Counted from the first letter of the stretch, positions 45,689-54,899 are shown. The stretch is DNA of 64,000 bases from Paenibacillus jilunlii (GCF_900102965.1 NZ_FNGM01000009.1:7083-71082); one strand, 5' to 3'. A program made the numbers and translations. The notes: a model not told the origin generated them from the sequence alone.

Positions 45689-45823
45689 AAATAGACCGCC
45701 CTGGTCAAAGGAGACGGTCTATTTCCTGACTACTTTCCCGAAAGCCGCCGCCCTTAAAAGCGGCTATTACAAACAGGGAGTCGTGTTGGTAGCACGGCTC
45801 TCTTTGCATTGTACGTCTTTTCT
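45689..45823 (-). ncRNA. Candidate structured small RNA
   Basis: Read on the minus strand, three consecutive stem-loops occur in about 135 bases: GAGCCGTG/CACGACTC (45778-45800), GCCGC/GCGGC (45744-45764) and a terminator-like AAATAGACCG/CGGTCTATTT (45689-45724). A TATAGT box at 45830-45835 could be a -10; the -35 is poor. A 34-codon frame crosses it but has no ribosome binding site. It vaguely recalls antisense RNAs of type I toxin systems, but no toxin frame is opposite. Confidence 0.35.
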
Positions 45824-45879
45824 ACCTTTACTATACCACAAGTGGATTTAATAAATAAATATATCCCACTCCAAATTAC

Positions 45880-46158
45880 TCATGCTGACGGACCCTTGCC
45901 GTCATCCTCTTCACCGGCATCGCCCTCTTCACGCAAGCTCTCCAGGTATTCCGCCGTCGCCCGGTCGCGGGCCCGGCCCTTATCCTTCAGGCGCTCAATT
46001 GCCGGCAAAATGAGGATGTCGATTTCTTTCTGGACATTGTAGGCGAGATCGTAACGGCTCTGATCCTCCAGATAAGACCCGACCTCAATCAGTCCGTTAT
46101 ACCGGTCCAGCTCCTCACGCGTCAGCAGTCCGCGAACTTGTACACTGCAGTGGCGCAT
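45880..46158 (-). CDS. Small hypothetical protein downstream of yumB
   Basis: 92 residues, highly charged and mostly helical (QVRGLLTREELDRYNGLIEV, KGRARDRATAEYLESL), with an acidic end. Its ATG is one base after the yumB stop, so translational coupling is likely. Family not recognised. Confidence 0.6.
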   Translation of the reverse strand: MRHCSVQVRGLLTREELDRYNGLIEVGSYLEDQSRYDLAYNVQKEIDILILPAIERLKDKGRARDRATAEYLESLREEGDAGEEDDGKGPSA

Positions 46159-46159
46159 C

Positions 46160-47353
46160 CTAGAGGAATCTGCCTTTCTTCAGCACCAGCGGAATACCGC
46201 CGATGATGAACAGATAACGCATGTCCACAACCTTCTTCAGCTGCGCCGCTGTCCAGCCCTTATATTTCTTGTCGCCCACTACAGCGATGCCTTGGCCTTT
46301 GCCCAGCGAAGCTACAGTGCCTTTGTTGCTGAAGGCAAATTTCTTCGGCTGCTGGCTGCGGATTGCGGCCACCAGATTATGGGCACAGCATTCACCCTGC
46401 TGCATGGCTATTTGTGCCGTCGGGGGATACGGACGTCCTTCCGGATTGATCATCAGGGAGCCGTCGCCGATAATAAAGATATTCTCATGTCCCGGTGCGC
46501 GCAGATATTCATCTACCTTCACCCGTCCGCGCATAGCTTCAAACCCCGCTGCTTCAATCAGACGGTTGCCGCGGATGCCGCCGGTCCAGACGATGGTTGA
46601 AGCCTTGATCTCTTCACCCGTGGCAAGGATAACTCCGCCCGGCAGACATTCCTTGATCGCTACACCGATCTTGAAGGTCACACCCTTCTTCGTCAGCACA
46701 GTCATGGCATGCTCTACCAATTCAGGAGCGAAGCCCGGCAGTGCCGTAGGAGCAGCCTCCACGTTGTAGATATTGACCATGCTTGGATCCACATCGAATT
46801 CCTTGCACAGCGCCGGAATACGGTCTGCCAGCTCTGCCACAAATTCAATGCCGCTGAAGCCTGCACCTCCGACCACAAAATTAATATGTTCCTGTGCATT
46901 ATTTTCATTTTTGTATTTGGCGAATTGATACTCGATATGCTCACGGATCAGCCGCACGGAATTGATGCTGCGGATTGTCAGTGCGTACTTGTCCAGTCCC
47001 GGAATCCCGAAGGTTTCGGGTTCCCCGCCCAGGGCGATTACAAGATAGTCATAAGACAGCGTGCCGTCTTCCAGAATCACCTTTTTTTGCTGGGTGCGGA
47101 TTTCCTGCACGGAAGATTTTACGAGATCAATTTTGAATTCATCAATTAATTTTGAAATAGATACGCGGGTATGCTCAATGCTGTCTGTACCTGCAGCAGG
47201 CATATGCAGATGGGTTGTGAAATAGTGATACTCATGGCGGTTAACCAGTGTCACATCCGCTTCATTGTAGTTCAAAGCTTTCTGCAGCCGCTGCGCGGTC
47301 AAAATACCTCCATATCCCGCGCCTAGGATGACGATTTTTGGAATACTGCTCAT
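46160..47353 (-). CDS. yumB: Type II NADH dehydrogenase (YumB-like)
   Basis: 397 residues. Two dinucleotide folds are visible: FAD site ILGAGYGGILTAQRL at the N-terminus and NAD(P) site FVVGGAGFSGIEFVAELADR near 160. The motifs IFIIGDGSLM and TAQIAMQQGE follow. The C-terminal amphipathic part (MRYLFIIGGIPLVLKKGRFL) is the membrane anchor. It passes electrons from NADH to menaquinone without pumping protons. Confidence 0.9.
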   Translation of the reverse strand: MSSIPKIVILGAGYGGILTAQRLQKALNYNEADVTLVNRHEYHYFTTHLHMPAAGTDSIEHTRVSISKLIDEFKIDLVKSSVQEIRTQQKKVILEDGTLSYDYLVIALGGEPETFGIPGLDKYALTIRSINSVRLIREHIEYQFAKYKNENNAQEHINFVVGGAGFSGIEFVAELADRIPALCKEFDVDPSMVNIYNVEAAPTALPGFAPELVEHAMTVLTKKGVTFKIGVAIKECLPGGVILATGEEIKASTIVWTGGIRGNRLIEAAGFEAMRGRVKVDEYLRAPGHENIFIIGDGSLMINPEGRPYPPTAQIAMQQGECCAHNLVAAIRSQQPKKFAFSNKGTVASLGKGQGIAVVGDKKYKGWTAAQLKKVVDMRYLFIIGGIPLVLKKGRFL

Positions 47354-47419
47354 GTTCCGGCTCCTTCCAACAGGTGAATCTGTCTATGTGTTATTTTTTG
47401 TAAAAAAATTCGGTTTCTT

Positions 47420-47437
47420 TTGTGAATTTATACACTT
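47420..47437. promoter_or_regulatory. Rex-like site upstream of yumB
   Basis: TTGTGAATTTATACACTT has one perfect Rex half-site (TTGTGAA) and one weaker one (four of seven), with the four-base spacer of the Rex consensus. It is about 70 bases upstream of the yumB start. Rex senses NADH/NAD+ and controls ndh in Bacillus. Confidence 0.4.
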
Positions 47438-47568
47438 AAATTCAGAAGAATTTCCAATAAAACTTAAAGGATTTCCAAAATAGCCATATCCATTGTAAAC
47501 CTTAGTATCGTTTTAATCAAATATTATCATACAACAAAATGTCACAATTTTCTGCGGAAATCAAGCCT

Positions 47569-47597
47569 TTGCAGGTCGGCTCCACAATGTTTATAAT
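47569..47597 (+). promoter_or_regulatory. yumC promoter
   Basis: TTGCAG, 17 bases, TATAAT, about 55 bases upstream of the GTG start. Confidence 0.6.
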
Positions 47598-47652
47598 GTT
47601 AGATAAGCCAGTATGGCAATTTGAAACTATCAACTCGGAGGTGTAATATTAC

Positions 47653-48651
47653 GTGACACTAGAGCAATCCGTTCCTATGAGCGATCTGCTGATCATAGGA
47701 GGCGGTCCGGCCGGGATGTTTGCCGCTTTTTACGGCGGGATGCGCCAGGCATCGGTAACCCTTATTGAAAGTATGCCCCAACTCGGAGGGCAGCTTGCTG
47801 CTCTTTATCCTGAAAAATATATTTACGACGTAGCCGGATTCCCAAAAGTCACCGCACAGGAGCTGGTAGATAACCTTTCCCGCCAAATGGAGCTGTTTCA
47901 GTCTGATATCCGGCTGGAGGAGAAAGTTGTTTCACTTAAAAAGCAGGACGAACGCCATTTCGTCATTACTACCGATAAAGCGGAATATCACAGCAAAGCC
48001 GTGATCATTACCGCAGGCGTAGGCGCTTTTGAACCGCGCCGTCTGGAGCTTCCGGAAGCGGCGCGTTTCGAGAAAGCTAACCTGCATTATTTTGTCAGCG
48101 ATCTTAATGCGTTCAAAGGCAAAAAGGTGCTGATCAGCGGCGGCGGCGATTCTGCTGTGGATTGGGCACTGATGCTTGAACCAATCGCTGAGCAGGTTAC
48201 CCTGATACACCGCAGGGATAAGTTCCGCGCACATGAGCACAGTGTGGAGAACCTGATGGCCTCCAAGGTCAATGTCATTACGCCATCGGAGATCACCGGG
48301 CTTCACGGCGAAGAATTCATTACCAAAGTCACTTTGTCCCACATCAAAACCAAAGAAACACAGGAGCTGGAGGTAGACAGTGTCATCGTTAACTTTGGCT
48401 TCGTGTCCTCGCTGGGGCCGATTGCCGAATGGGGCATCGATATTGACAGCAATTCGATCGTGGTCGACTCCCGTATGGAGACCAGCATTCCGGGGATCTT
48501 CGCCGCTGGGGATATTACCACGTATCCGGGTAAGCTGAAGCTGATCGCTGTTGGATTCGGAGAAGCGCCTACCGCGGTGAACAACGCCAAGGTCTATATT
48601 GATCCCGAAGCCAAACTGTCTCCTGGACACAGCAGCAATCTCAAGCTGTAG
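47653..48651 (+). CDS. yumC: Ferredoxin/flavodoxin-NADP+ reductase, YumC type
   Basis: 332 residues. A thioredoxin-reductase-like fold without the CxxC pair: [19 protein letters not shown] at the N-terminus, [15 protein letters not shown] near 160 and [20 protein letters not shown] at the end. A GTG start follows GGAGGTG. In Bacillus YumC reduces ferredoxin or flavodoxin from NADPH, and the gene is essential there. Confidence 0.93.
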   Translation: MTLEQSVPMSDLLIIGGGPAGMFAAFYGGMRQASVTLIESMPQLGGQLAALYPEKYIYDVAGFPKVTAQELVDNLSRQMELFQSDIRLEEKVVSLKKQDERHFVITTDKAEYHSKAVIITAGVGAFEPRRLELPEAARFEKANLHYFVSDLNAFKGKKVLISGGGDSAVDWALMLEPIAEQVTLIHRRDKFRAHEHSVENLMASKVNVITPSEITGLHGEEFITKVTLSHIKTKETQELEVDSVIVNFGFVSSLGPIAEWGIDIDSNSIVVDSRMETSIPGIFAAGDITTYPGKLKLIAVGFGEAPTAVNNAKVYIDPEAKLSPGHSSNLKL

Positions 48652-48684
48652 CCGACCGTTCACCTCTGTTATTCTGCAAATAAA

Positions 48685-48731
48685 AGGGTATCCTTTCAGG
48701 TTGATTGCACTTCAACTTGAAAAGATACCCT
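48685..48731. terminator. Bidirectional terminator between yumC and sda
   Basis: AGGGTATC..TTTCAGGTTGA pairs with TCAACTTGAAA..GATACCCT around TTGCACT. Confidence 0.85.
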
Positions 48732-48787
48732 ATTTGTGCCGCTTGCGGTTAAATGATTGATCTGCTGCAAAGGTATGCTCCGGGCTT

Positions 48788-48931
48788 CTAGTGCAGAACC
48801 GCATGAACTGGAGAGTGTAAGTTCCGTTTACGAATTTCAGCGAGCAGAAGAGCGATGAAATCATGCTCTAATTGCAGTTCTATTGCTCTATGGTAAGAGT
48901 CCAAGAGCATCTCATCCGACAATTCAACCAT
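48788..48931 (-). CDS. sda: Sporulation checkpoint protein Sda
   Basis: 47 residues starting at the ATG at 48931: MVELSDEMLLDSYHRAIEL, then DFIALLLAEIRKRNL. This is the helical hairpin of Bacillus Sda (LSDELL..SY..A.....DFI.L...EI.RR). Sda blocks the sporulation histidine kinase KinA when replication is initiating or stalled. An AGGTAGGTG box precedes the start. DnaA-box-like sites lie upstream of its promoter. Confidence 0.88.
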   Translation of the reverse strand: MVELSDEMLLDSYHRAIELQLEHDFIALLLAEIRKRNLHSPVHAVLH

Positions 48932-48969
48932 AACGTTCACCTACCTTTCCTTTATTTGAATCTGAATCT

Positions 48970-48998
48970 ATCATAGCAAACTATCATTTTTCGAACAA
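48970..48998 (-). promoter_or_regulatory. sda promoter
   Basis: On the minus strand TTGTTC, 17 bases, TATGAT, about 40 bases upstream of the sda ATG. Confidence 0.55.
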
Positions 48999-49007
48999 GC
49001 GTTCCCA

Positions 49008-49107
49008 CTATCCACAAGCAACTGTGGAAATCCTGTGCATAATATGTTAGTAAAGGTCTAAAAGTCATTCGCCGCACAGTGGACTATGGGGATAACAGTT
49101 ATACACA
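49008..49107. promoter_or_regulatory. DnaA-box cluster upstream of sda
   Basis: TTATACACA at 49099-49107 and the reverse complement of TTATGCACA at 49034-49042 both match TTATNCACA perfectly. CTATCCACA at 49008-49016 has one mismatch, and a weaker TGTGGAAAT lies at 49023. They start ten bases upstream of the sda -35. In Bacillus DnaA activates sda, so this is the expected checkpoint input. Confidence 0.6.
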
Positions 49108-49257
49108 GGATGAATCCACCGGTATTTTGTCTGAAATATTTTTACATTGTTCATAATTCCGTGGAATTTTTTATCATATATTACCTCAAGGATTACACAA
49201 CTAAACGCAATTCTATCTTATTATTATATTTATCGTCAATTCTTAAAAATTTTTTAA

Positions 49258-49920
49258 TCACTTCGGGCGGGTATTGACCTCCAAAATCCAGATCTTCCCA
49301 CGGAGGTCCACAGCATAATCAAAGCCAAGCTCACCAATACCCGGAAAACGCCGTTCCAGCAGCTCTATGCAGATCAGGGTCAAGCGCCGCATCTCTGCTT
49401 TTTTGGCAGAGGTCCTAACGCGCGGCAATGATCTTCTCAGTCCCTCACGGCAGCTCAGCATCGTTCCTCCTTTGCAGAGGTTTGTCACGAACAGTCCCGG
49501 ACGCGCCACTCTTCCCACCATCGAACGAAATTCCCAATGCGTTCCGTTCTTCACCACCTTGACCCGGTAATCTATAGGGCGTCCGTCAATCCGGGCCAGC
49601 GAGATACCCTGCTGCATTAGATATTTCCGTTTGGCCTTAAATAAGTCGAGTGACCGCTTCATGGAGGAGAAATCCCTATACATTCTTGTACTGTGCATAT
49701 GTGTGAAGCCGTATCCCCGGCTGTTCCGGAACACTTTGATCACCCCAAAACCGCCACCGCCAACAATAGGTTTGATTACAACCGTTCCGTATTTCCCCAG
49801 CATCCCTAACAACCCAGCAGCGCTATATTCCATCGTTCTCGGAATGTAACCGGCAATCCGCGGATCGCTGAGCAGCGCCTCGGTTTTCAGCCACTTGCTG
49901 GCCAGTTGTCTTCCCGCCAT
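49258..49920 (-). CDS. YheC/YheD-type ATP-grasp protein, short form
   Basis: 220 residues. It contains the ATP-grasp part only: VVIKPIVGGGGFGVIKV (ATP lid), GRPIDYRVKVVKNGTHWEF and the end ELGFDYAVDLRGKIWILEVNTRP. The YheC-type N-terminal domain of the gene at 4451 is missing. AAGGAGAGGG precedes the ATG. Probably another spore-coat-associated enzyme; substrate unknown. Confidence 0.8.
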   Translation of the reverse strand: MAGRQLASKWLKTEALLSDPRIAGYIPRTMEYSAAGLLGMLGKYGTVVIKPIVGGGGFGVIKVFRNSRGYGFTHMHSTRMYRDFSSMKRSLDLFKAKRKYLMQQGISLARIDGRPIDYRVKVVKNGTHWEFRSMVGRVARPGLFVTNLCKGGTMLSCREGLRRSLPRVRTSAKKAEMRRLTLICIELLERRFPGIGELGFDYAVDLRGKIWILEVNTRPK

Positions 49921-50254
49921 TGTTCTCCCTCTCCTTTCACATTCCCAGCCTACCCTATACTTTACTCAGAACAGGCCGCGCCCTCCTGTATGATTGTCCG
50001 TATGATTGGGAGCGCACAGCAAAAAAGGGCATATAGCCGCCAGGCCTTATGTCCTATCTATCCTATATGGGTGGCAGCGGGGCTGCTGCAAATTCTGACA
50101 AGTCTCTTCTGCGGCAATCGACAGCAACCGCCGGGTATGGGGACCGCCGCAGAGTCTGTCGGATTCTCTGTTCATACGGCGTAGCCCGCCAGCCACTTTT
50201 TGCTGGAAAATCCTTAAAATCCATTGTATTATGACCTGGAGGGGAGGACTCTTC
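49921..50254. other. Divergent spacer
   Basis: About 330 bp between divergent starts. A long minus-strand frame crosses it, but it is the shadow of the next gene and lacks a box. Nothing else seen. Confidence 0.4.
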
Positions 50255-50464
50255 ATGGCAGAACTCTTTGAAATGCTGTACTGGGTGGCAATGGTTGGAA
50301 TGACCGTCGTTCTGGCAGGAATCACGGTTCTTGTCTGCGCACTAGGCTTCAAATTCATCAAAGACCAGCGCCGGGTCCTCGGCACGGGCTGCATCGCCTT
50401 TTCTCTGGGCGCCGCCGCACTGGTCGTATTTATGATTAACTTCAAGTTTATTATTCCTGCATGA
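50255..50464 (+). CDS. Small two-helix membrane protein
   Basis: 69 residues. The ATG at 50255 (MAELFEMLYWVAMVG) has GGAGGGGAGGA upstream. There are two membrane segments (about 8-32 and 46-66) joined by a basic loop (KFIKDQRR). Not recognised. Confidence 0.65.
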   Translation: MAELFEMLYWVAMVGMTVVLAGITVLVCALGFKFIKDQRRVLGTGCIAFSLGAAALVVFMINFKFIIPA

Positions 50465-50498
50465 TTAAAAAGACATTTTAGTTTCGCTATTTCCAGCG

Positions 50499-50530
50499 CC
50501 CTGTTACAGAGGTTTTCTGTACAGGGTTTT
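50499..50530 (+). terminator. Terminator of the small membrane-protein gene
   Basis: CCCTGTTACAG pairs with CTGTACAGGG and is followed by TTTTTATT. Confidence 0.85.
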
Positions 50531-50766
50531 TATTATACTCTATGAAAAAAAGAGCCGATGGCTTGTGCTGATAGACAGCTTGATTCGCTGATATTGTCTT
50601 GATTTTGCAGGAATATAGGATTTACCTACACATTTACGGATGAGCAACTACGTGACTTTTAAGCATACATGTTCTTGTCTCTTTACAAATCAATAAATCC
50701 AAGGACTTCATCGTTGACTAGAAATTTCACTAATTCTTTTGCTTCTTCAAGATTTTCATCGATAAC
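50531..50766. other. AT-rich spacer with a start-less coding remnant
   Basis: On the minus strand, directly after the esterase stop, about 25 codons read DENLEEAKELVKFLVN, then LGFIDL and a stop near 50687. There is no start codon or box. It looks like the tail of a lost gene at the edge of the AT-rich patch. No other feature seen. Confidence 0.35.
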
Positions 50767-52107
50767 TTATCGATTCAGTTGAGATGGATTCACTTTCTGA
50801 ATTTGCACAATGATGTCAAATGTTTTACCCAATGATACATTAACAGTTTTAGGAATGTCTGGTCCTTCGGTAGTTATTCCAGCGTAAATGGGATGTTGCT
50901 CGTTTAGCCAGGTTTTTGTCACTCCGCTTGCCTTACGTAAATCAACAAAATACTGGTCGTAATTGACTTGTCCAAAATTATAGTTATAACTATTCGGGTC
51001 ATCTGATTTTAATGTTCCATAGGGCCCAAATTCTTGGTTAGTGTTATTAACATTGTAACGTCCCTCATAGACAGATGTTCCAATGGATACATACCGTTTC
51101 CCGTAATGTTCTGCTAAATACTGCCCAGCTACTTTAGGGTATACGAAAGGGATCATATTTGTTTTCGAAACATGTCCATTATGGCCCCACACGATTGTTT
51201 TTCCTACATGTTCTTCTGTCCACTTCGCATTTTCATACATGGCTATATCATGTTTCAAATAAAAGTCCTTCGGGTTATCAGGGTATGAAGCTGCCATTGT
51301 CGTAAATTGCTCAATAATACGGGCATTTTGTTTGATCCATGCGAACTCTTGGGATTTTCCATTCAGCTTACTTTTATTTTGTTCTAATATCGTGCTGATT
51401 TGTTTCGCAATTGAAACATATTGTTCTTTCTTTTCTTTCTTAAGGCTGCCAAAGGTATCTATATCCTTTGTTACAGGAATAAGGCCTTCCATCTTTTTTT
51501 CAAGAAGAGTTGCAAGTTTTGGATTATGTTTCTTTACATACTCTATGATATTGTTATAAACATTCTCGTTTACGGTTTGTATATCCATCCCGATGATCCG
51601 TATTTTGGATTTATGTTTTAAATCAGCATTATATTGGCGTATCCATTGAAGTAGATCTATGATTTCTTTCGTGTTAAATGTAGGCGTTAGATATTGGCTT
51701 GGGTCCCCTTTACCCGTAAGAACATAGCGATCGAGTCCCAATGCTCTGTCCCATCCCTCTTCTAACACTATGGCGTTAAAGCCCATTCCATGTACCAAAT
51801 ATTTAACAATGCGATGTTTCATTGTAAAAACCTCATGAGCTCCATGCATCGCTTCACCTAATCCAACAATTGTAGCTGATCCTATCATATCCTTAAGCGG
51901 ACCTAAATCATTAAGAGATGCTGTTGGATCCGTTGTCTTTAATGGCATTGCATGCTCTTCTAACCATTTTATCTGTTCGGCTAGTTGATTTGTGTTGTAG
52001 GGAGCTGTAACAGAAACTTCTGCTTTCGAAGTTGCATAAGCACCTCCTGTAAAACTAGTTAGAGTGATCATAGAAGCAGCAATTGCGATACCCATTTTCT
52101 TTTTCAT
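50767..52107 (-). CDS. Secreted erythromycin esterase-like protein
   Basis: 446 residues. A signal peptide (residues 1-25, ending GGAYA) is followed by the erythromycin esterase/succinoglycan-type domain: VGLGEAMHGAHEVFTMKHRI, VLEEGWDRA, IGMDIQ and the catalytic-region WGHNGHV. Family members hydrolyse macrolide lactones or related esters; being exported, this one may act elsewhere. Base composition is clearly more AT-rich than its neighbours, suggesting horizontal acquisition. CAGGAGG precedes the ATG. Confidence 0.85.
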   Translation of the reverse strand: MKKKMGIAIAASMITLTSFTGGAYATSKAEVSVTAPYNTNQLAEQIKWLEEHAMPLKTTDPTASLNDLGPLKDMIGSATIVGLGEAMHGAHEVFTMKHRIVKYLVHGMGFNAIVLEEGWDRALGLDRYVLTGKGDPSQYLTPTFNTKEIIDLLQWIRQYNADLKHKSKIRIIGMDIQTVNENVYNNIIEYVKKHNPKLATLLEKKMEGLIPVTKDIDTFGSLKKEKKEQYVSIAKQISTILEQNKSKLNGKSQEFAWIKQNARIIEQFTTMAASYPDNPKDFYLKHDIAMYENAKWTEEHVGKTIVWGHNGHVSKTNMIPFVYPKVAGQYLAEHYGKRYVSIGTSVYEGRYNVNNTNQEFGPYGTLKSDDPNSYNYNFGQVNYDQYFVDLRKASGVTKTWLNEQHPIYAGITTEGPDIPKTVNVSLGKTFDIIVQIQKVNPSQLNR

Positions 52108-52368
52108 AAAATCCTCCTGATATACTTTATAAATTGGTTGGTTAAGATAAATATATTCTAGCTTCTAAAATTCTCTTATTTCTTACTAGATTCTTAAGTA
52201 AACCTTACGATGCTTATGTATATACAAAAAAACAAAGCAGCTGCAATCCTTATAGTTGAAGGATCACAACTGCCTCATCCAGTTTTGTGACTACTGCATC
52301 GCATTATAGAGCCTTTTTGCCCGCTCAAACGCTTTATCCGATACGCAGGGAATCCACTTGCTCCAGCA

Positions 52369-52914
52369 CTATCGTCTTCCTCTCAGCAGCTCATATTCCG
52401 GCTTTAAAATCGAATACTGGTATGAATCATGCCATCTCCCCTTATGCCACATATGCTCCCGCAAATGTCCCTCGTAGACCATACCCAGCTTTTGCATGAC
52501 TTTGGCTGAGCCCGCGTTCTCCGGACGGCAGGTCGCGTAGATCCGGTGCAGATTCAACTCCAGAAATCCGAATTCAAGTAATGAAGCAGCAGCCTCTGAG
52601 GTATATCCCTGTCTCCAAAACAGCGGATTGAAGCAATAGCCGATTTCCCCTTGCCCCGGTTCACTGATGTGAATGCCAGAGCCGCCGATCAGTTGATCCG
52701 TCTCTTTCAGAACTACGGCAAATTCAAAATCCTTCCGCGGAAGCTGGCTCTGCCATTCCAAGGTCAGATCAATATAACTTCTTGTTTCCTCTTTCGAGTT
52801 CGGTCCCCATATCATATACTTGGCTACCAGAGGGTCAGCAGCATATGCATGCACAGCTTCCATATCTTCATAAGTGAACTCCCGAATGATTAGCCGTTCT
52901 GTTTGTAGCTGCAA
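52369..52914 (-). CDS. GNAT family acetyltransferase (RimJ/RimL type)
   Basis: 181 residues: TERLIIREFTYEDMEAVHAY at the N-terminus, IGYCFNPLFWRQGYTSEAAA for acetyl-CoA binding and RIYATCRPENAGSAKVMQKL at the end. A TTG start has AGGTG five or six bases upstream; no ATG is better placed. The acceptor is unknown. Confidence 0.83.
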   Translation of the reverse strand: MQLQTERLIIREFTYEDMEAVHAYAADPLVAKYMIWGPNSKEETRSYIDLTLEWQSQLPRKDFEFAVVLKETDQLIGGSGIHISEPGQGEIGYCFNPLFWRQGYTSEAAASLLEFGFLELNLHRIYATCRPENAGSAKVMQKLGMVYEGHLREHMWHKGRWHDSYQYSILKPEYELLRGRR

Positions 52915-53049
52915 GATTACACCTGCTTTCTTAGTTATGTAAATTTTCGTCTCCCTTGATGAACTCTACTCTGGTTCGTGTTGGCTCTGATCCGGTCAGC
53001 CTAAATCCGGTTGACAACTCCTATCCATATAAGTATCATACTGACTCTA

Positions 53050-53223
53050 AAACAATCAAATGATGCCGAGCGCATCCGGATTTTTCAAGCTTTGTCGGAT
53101 GAGAAACGGATTGAAATTATCCGTTTTATAAAACAATCAGAGCTGCCCCCCATTTGCGGGGAGGTTGGCTTGCGGAAGGAAAGAACGGCCGTTCACTTGG
53201 CTGGCGAAACAAAGACAATATAA
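53050..53223 (+). pseudogene. Truncated ArsR-type regulator fragment
   Basis: The frame reads RIRIFQALSDEKRIEIIRFI, then CGEVG, and ends 17 residues later. This is the N-terminal part of an ArsR winged helix whose recognition helix and wing are missing. No good ribosome binding site. Confidence 0.55.
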
Positions 53224-53378
53224 GTTAAATTGTTAACAAGAAATGTCGTAACTTTATCTTACAACAACATTCCCTGTTATCAGAAGAATAATAAAGCTGT
53301 AGACTGACTGGGCTGCGCGCCGGTGTGCAGTGACCGGTATGTCCGCCGAAGGCCAGCTGGCTATCACCGGTCCATTGC

Positions 53379-54113
53379 TCAGTCTGCTACTTTATGTCCT
53401 TCTGTGTGTTTTCTCCATAAGCTTGTCCATAGAAACGGAACACCGAACACAGGATCCTTCACCGTGCATTCCTTCATCATTCGAATCTCCACCAGCTCAA
53501 AATATCCGCCAAAGATTTCGCGTAATTTCTCTTGGCTGTAGGCTTGTCCGCCGTGCATGCTGCGATCCCGGTAGACATCCCAGTCGCTTATTTCCATGGC
53601 TCCCCCCATTTCCGTAAACCCGGGAGCAAAACAGGTTAATCCAAAATAACCCCCGTCCTTCAGCGCATGATGGATCATTTCAATATACCCGATACGCCGA
53701 TGGGGCCACAGGTGGTGCAGACAGCCTGCATCATAGACCAGATCATATCCGGACTGGGGAGACAGCTCAAAGACCGATCCGCAGGTAAAATTCACCGTGG
53801 CATTCTTTTCAGCAGCCCGCTCATTTGCCCAAGTAATAGCTTCTTCTGAAAGATCCACCGCATCCACATCAAAGCCATGGAGAGCAGCATAAATCGCATT
53901 CCGCCCAGGCCCGCAGCCCAGCTCCAGCATCCGTCCGCCCTGGAATCTCCCGGAATCCAGATAAGAAACGAGATTCTCGTCAGGCTTATCTGCAAAAAAC
54001 GGAATCTCCTTCGTCCGGTCACCATAAAATTGGTTCCAAAACGGGGCGGGCTCCCTCATCAGCGAATCCAGCATGCTGAGCAAATTCTCCATGCTTTTAA
54101 TCGTTTCCGGCAT
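53379..54113 (-). CDS. SAM-dependent class I methyltransferase
   Basis: 244 residues. Motif I MLELGCGPGRNAIYAALHG (about 63-81), motif II VDAVDLSEEAI, then DLVYDAGCLHHLWPH. The ATG at 54113 (MPETIKSMENLL) is nine bases after AGGAG; an ATG three codons earlier abuts the box. Substrate unknown. Confidence 0.87.
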   Translation of the reverse strand: MPETIKSMENLLSMLDSLMREPAPFWNQFYGDRTKEIPFFADKPDENLVSYLDSGRFQGGRMLELGCGPGRNAIYAALHGFDVDAVDLSEEAITWANERAAEKNATVNFTCGSVFELSPQSGYDLVYDAGCLHHLWPHRRIGYIEMIHHALKDGGYFGLTCFAPGFTEMGGAMEISDWDVYRDRSMHGGQAYSQEKLREIFGGYFELVEIRMMKECTVKDPVFGVPFLWTSLWRKHTEGHKVAD

Positions 54114-54247
54114 CTTGAGCATCTCCTAGAATAGATATTTTGCTATCTCCACATTTACACTGAATCATTAGCTGCACTTTCTTCAGTTCTTCATCGATGG
54201 TGCTGCATATCGAATCGACGATCGGGTTTATCGGGGAGGAAAGCACT

Positions 54248-54745
54248 CTATTGCACCCCTAATGCCTCTTTCATCAATTGTTCGGGGTAGCCGTTTAGTT
54301 TTATCAAGGGACTCCGATTGTTTTTTTGATTAATTACTATACTGTTCATTTCTTGAGGTGGGTAATGCAAAATCAGGATCCCTGTCATCTTGACCATATC
54401 TGTCATAGAACCCAGAACGCTTCGATTGCTGGTTTTGGTGAACTTTATTTTATTTGCTTTACTCACGTATTCCGTGATTTTTGAATCAGGGATTTTATCG
54501 GCTTGCAGGTTCTCTATTAGGGAATTAACGAAGAGCTGGTTAAAGTCTTTAAAATGTACCTTCTTCACTCCAAATAAAATGAAGTTATACCGCGTCTGAT
54601 TGTTCATAAAAATCACGTTATTCTTATTGGACATTCGAAAGACATTCGCATGCCACCTATATAATTCATCCTCTATTCCATTGTCCTGTTCTTCTACAAA
54701 AGTACCCAACTCAAAGAGTTTCTTCGTCAAGGCTATGGTGGTCAT
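54248..54745 (-). CDS. DUF6933-type protein
   Basis: 165 residues. The ATG at 54745 (MTTIALTKKLFELG) has GAAGGGAG eight bases upstream; the frame extends to 54790 without a box. WHANVFRMSNKNNVIFMNNQ, NFILFGVKKVHFKDFNQLF and FTKTSNRSVLGSM match my memory of DUF6933. Function unknown. AT-rich like the neighbouring patch. Confidence 0.7.
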   Translation of the reverse strand: MTTIALTKKLFELGTFVEEQDNGIEDELYRWHANVFRMSNKNNVIFMNNQTRYNFILFGVKKVHFKDFNQLFVNSLIENLQADKIPDSKITEYVSKANKIKFTKTSNRSVLGSMTDMVKMTGILILHYPPQEMNSIVINQKNNRSPLIKLNGYPEQLMKEALGVQ

Positions 54746-54866
54746 GCTGGTTCTCCCTTCGAGGAAAGTTTTCCTTTTCATCTTGTGCACTATAATACCC
54801 GGTTCTTCCAGTATACCAGCCTAACTAAATACTGGAAACAGATTCGCCCTCCTGCTGCAGAGCACA

Positions 54867-54899
54867 AAAAAAGCCTCCAGGTGCAGGCCTGAAGGCTTC
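54867..54899 (-). terminator. Minus-strand terminator
   Basis: AGCCTTCAGG pairs with CCTGGAGGCT and is followed by seven Ts on the minus strand. It would stop transcripts entering from the iscA-type gene or from element C. Confidence 0.8.

Noticed and set aside
49008..49107. DnaA boxes as a chromosomal origin
   Set aside because: dnaA, dnaN and the usual origin neighbours are absent, and the boxes sit at the sda promoter, where regulation is the better explanation.
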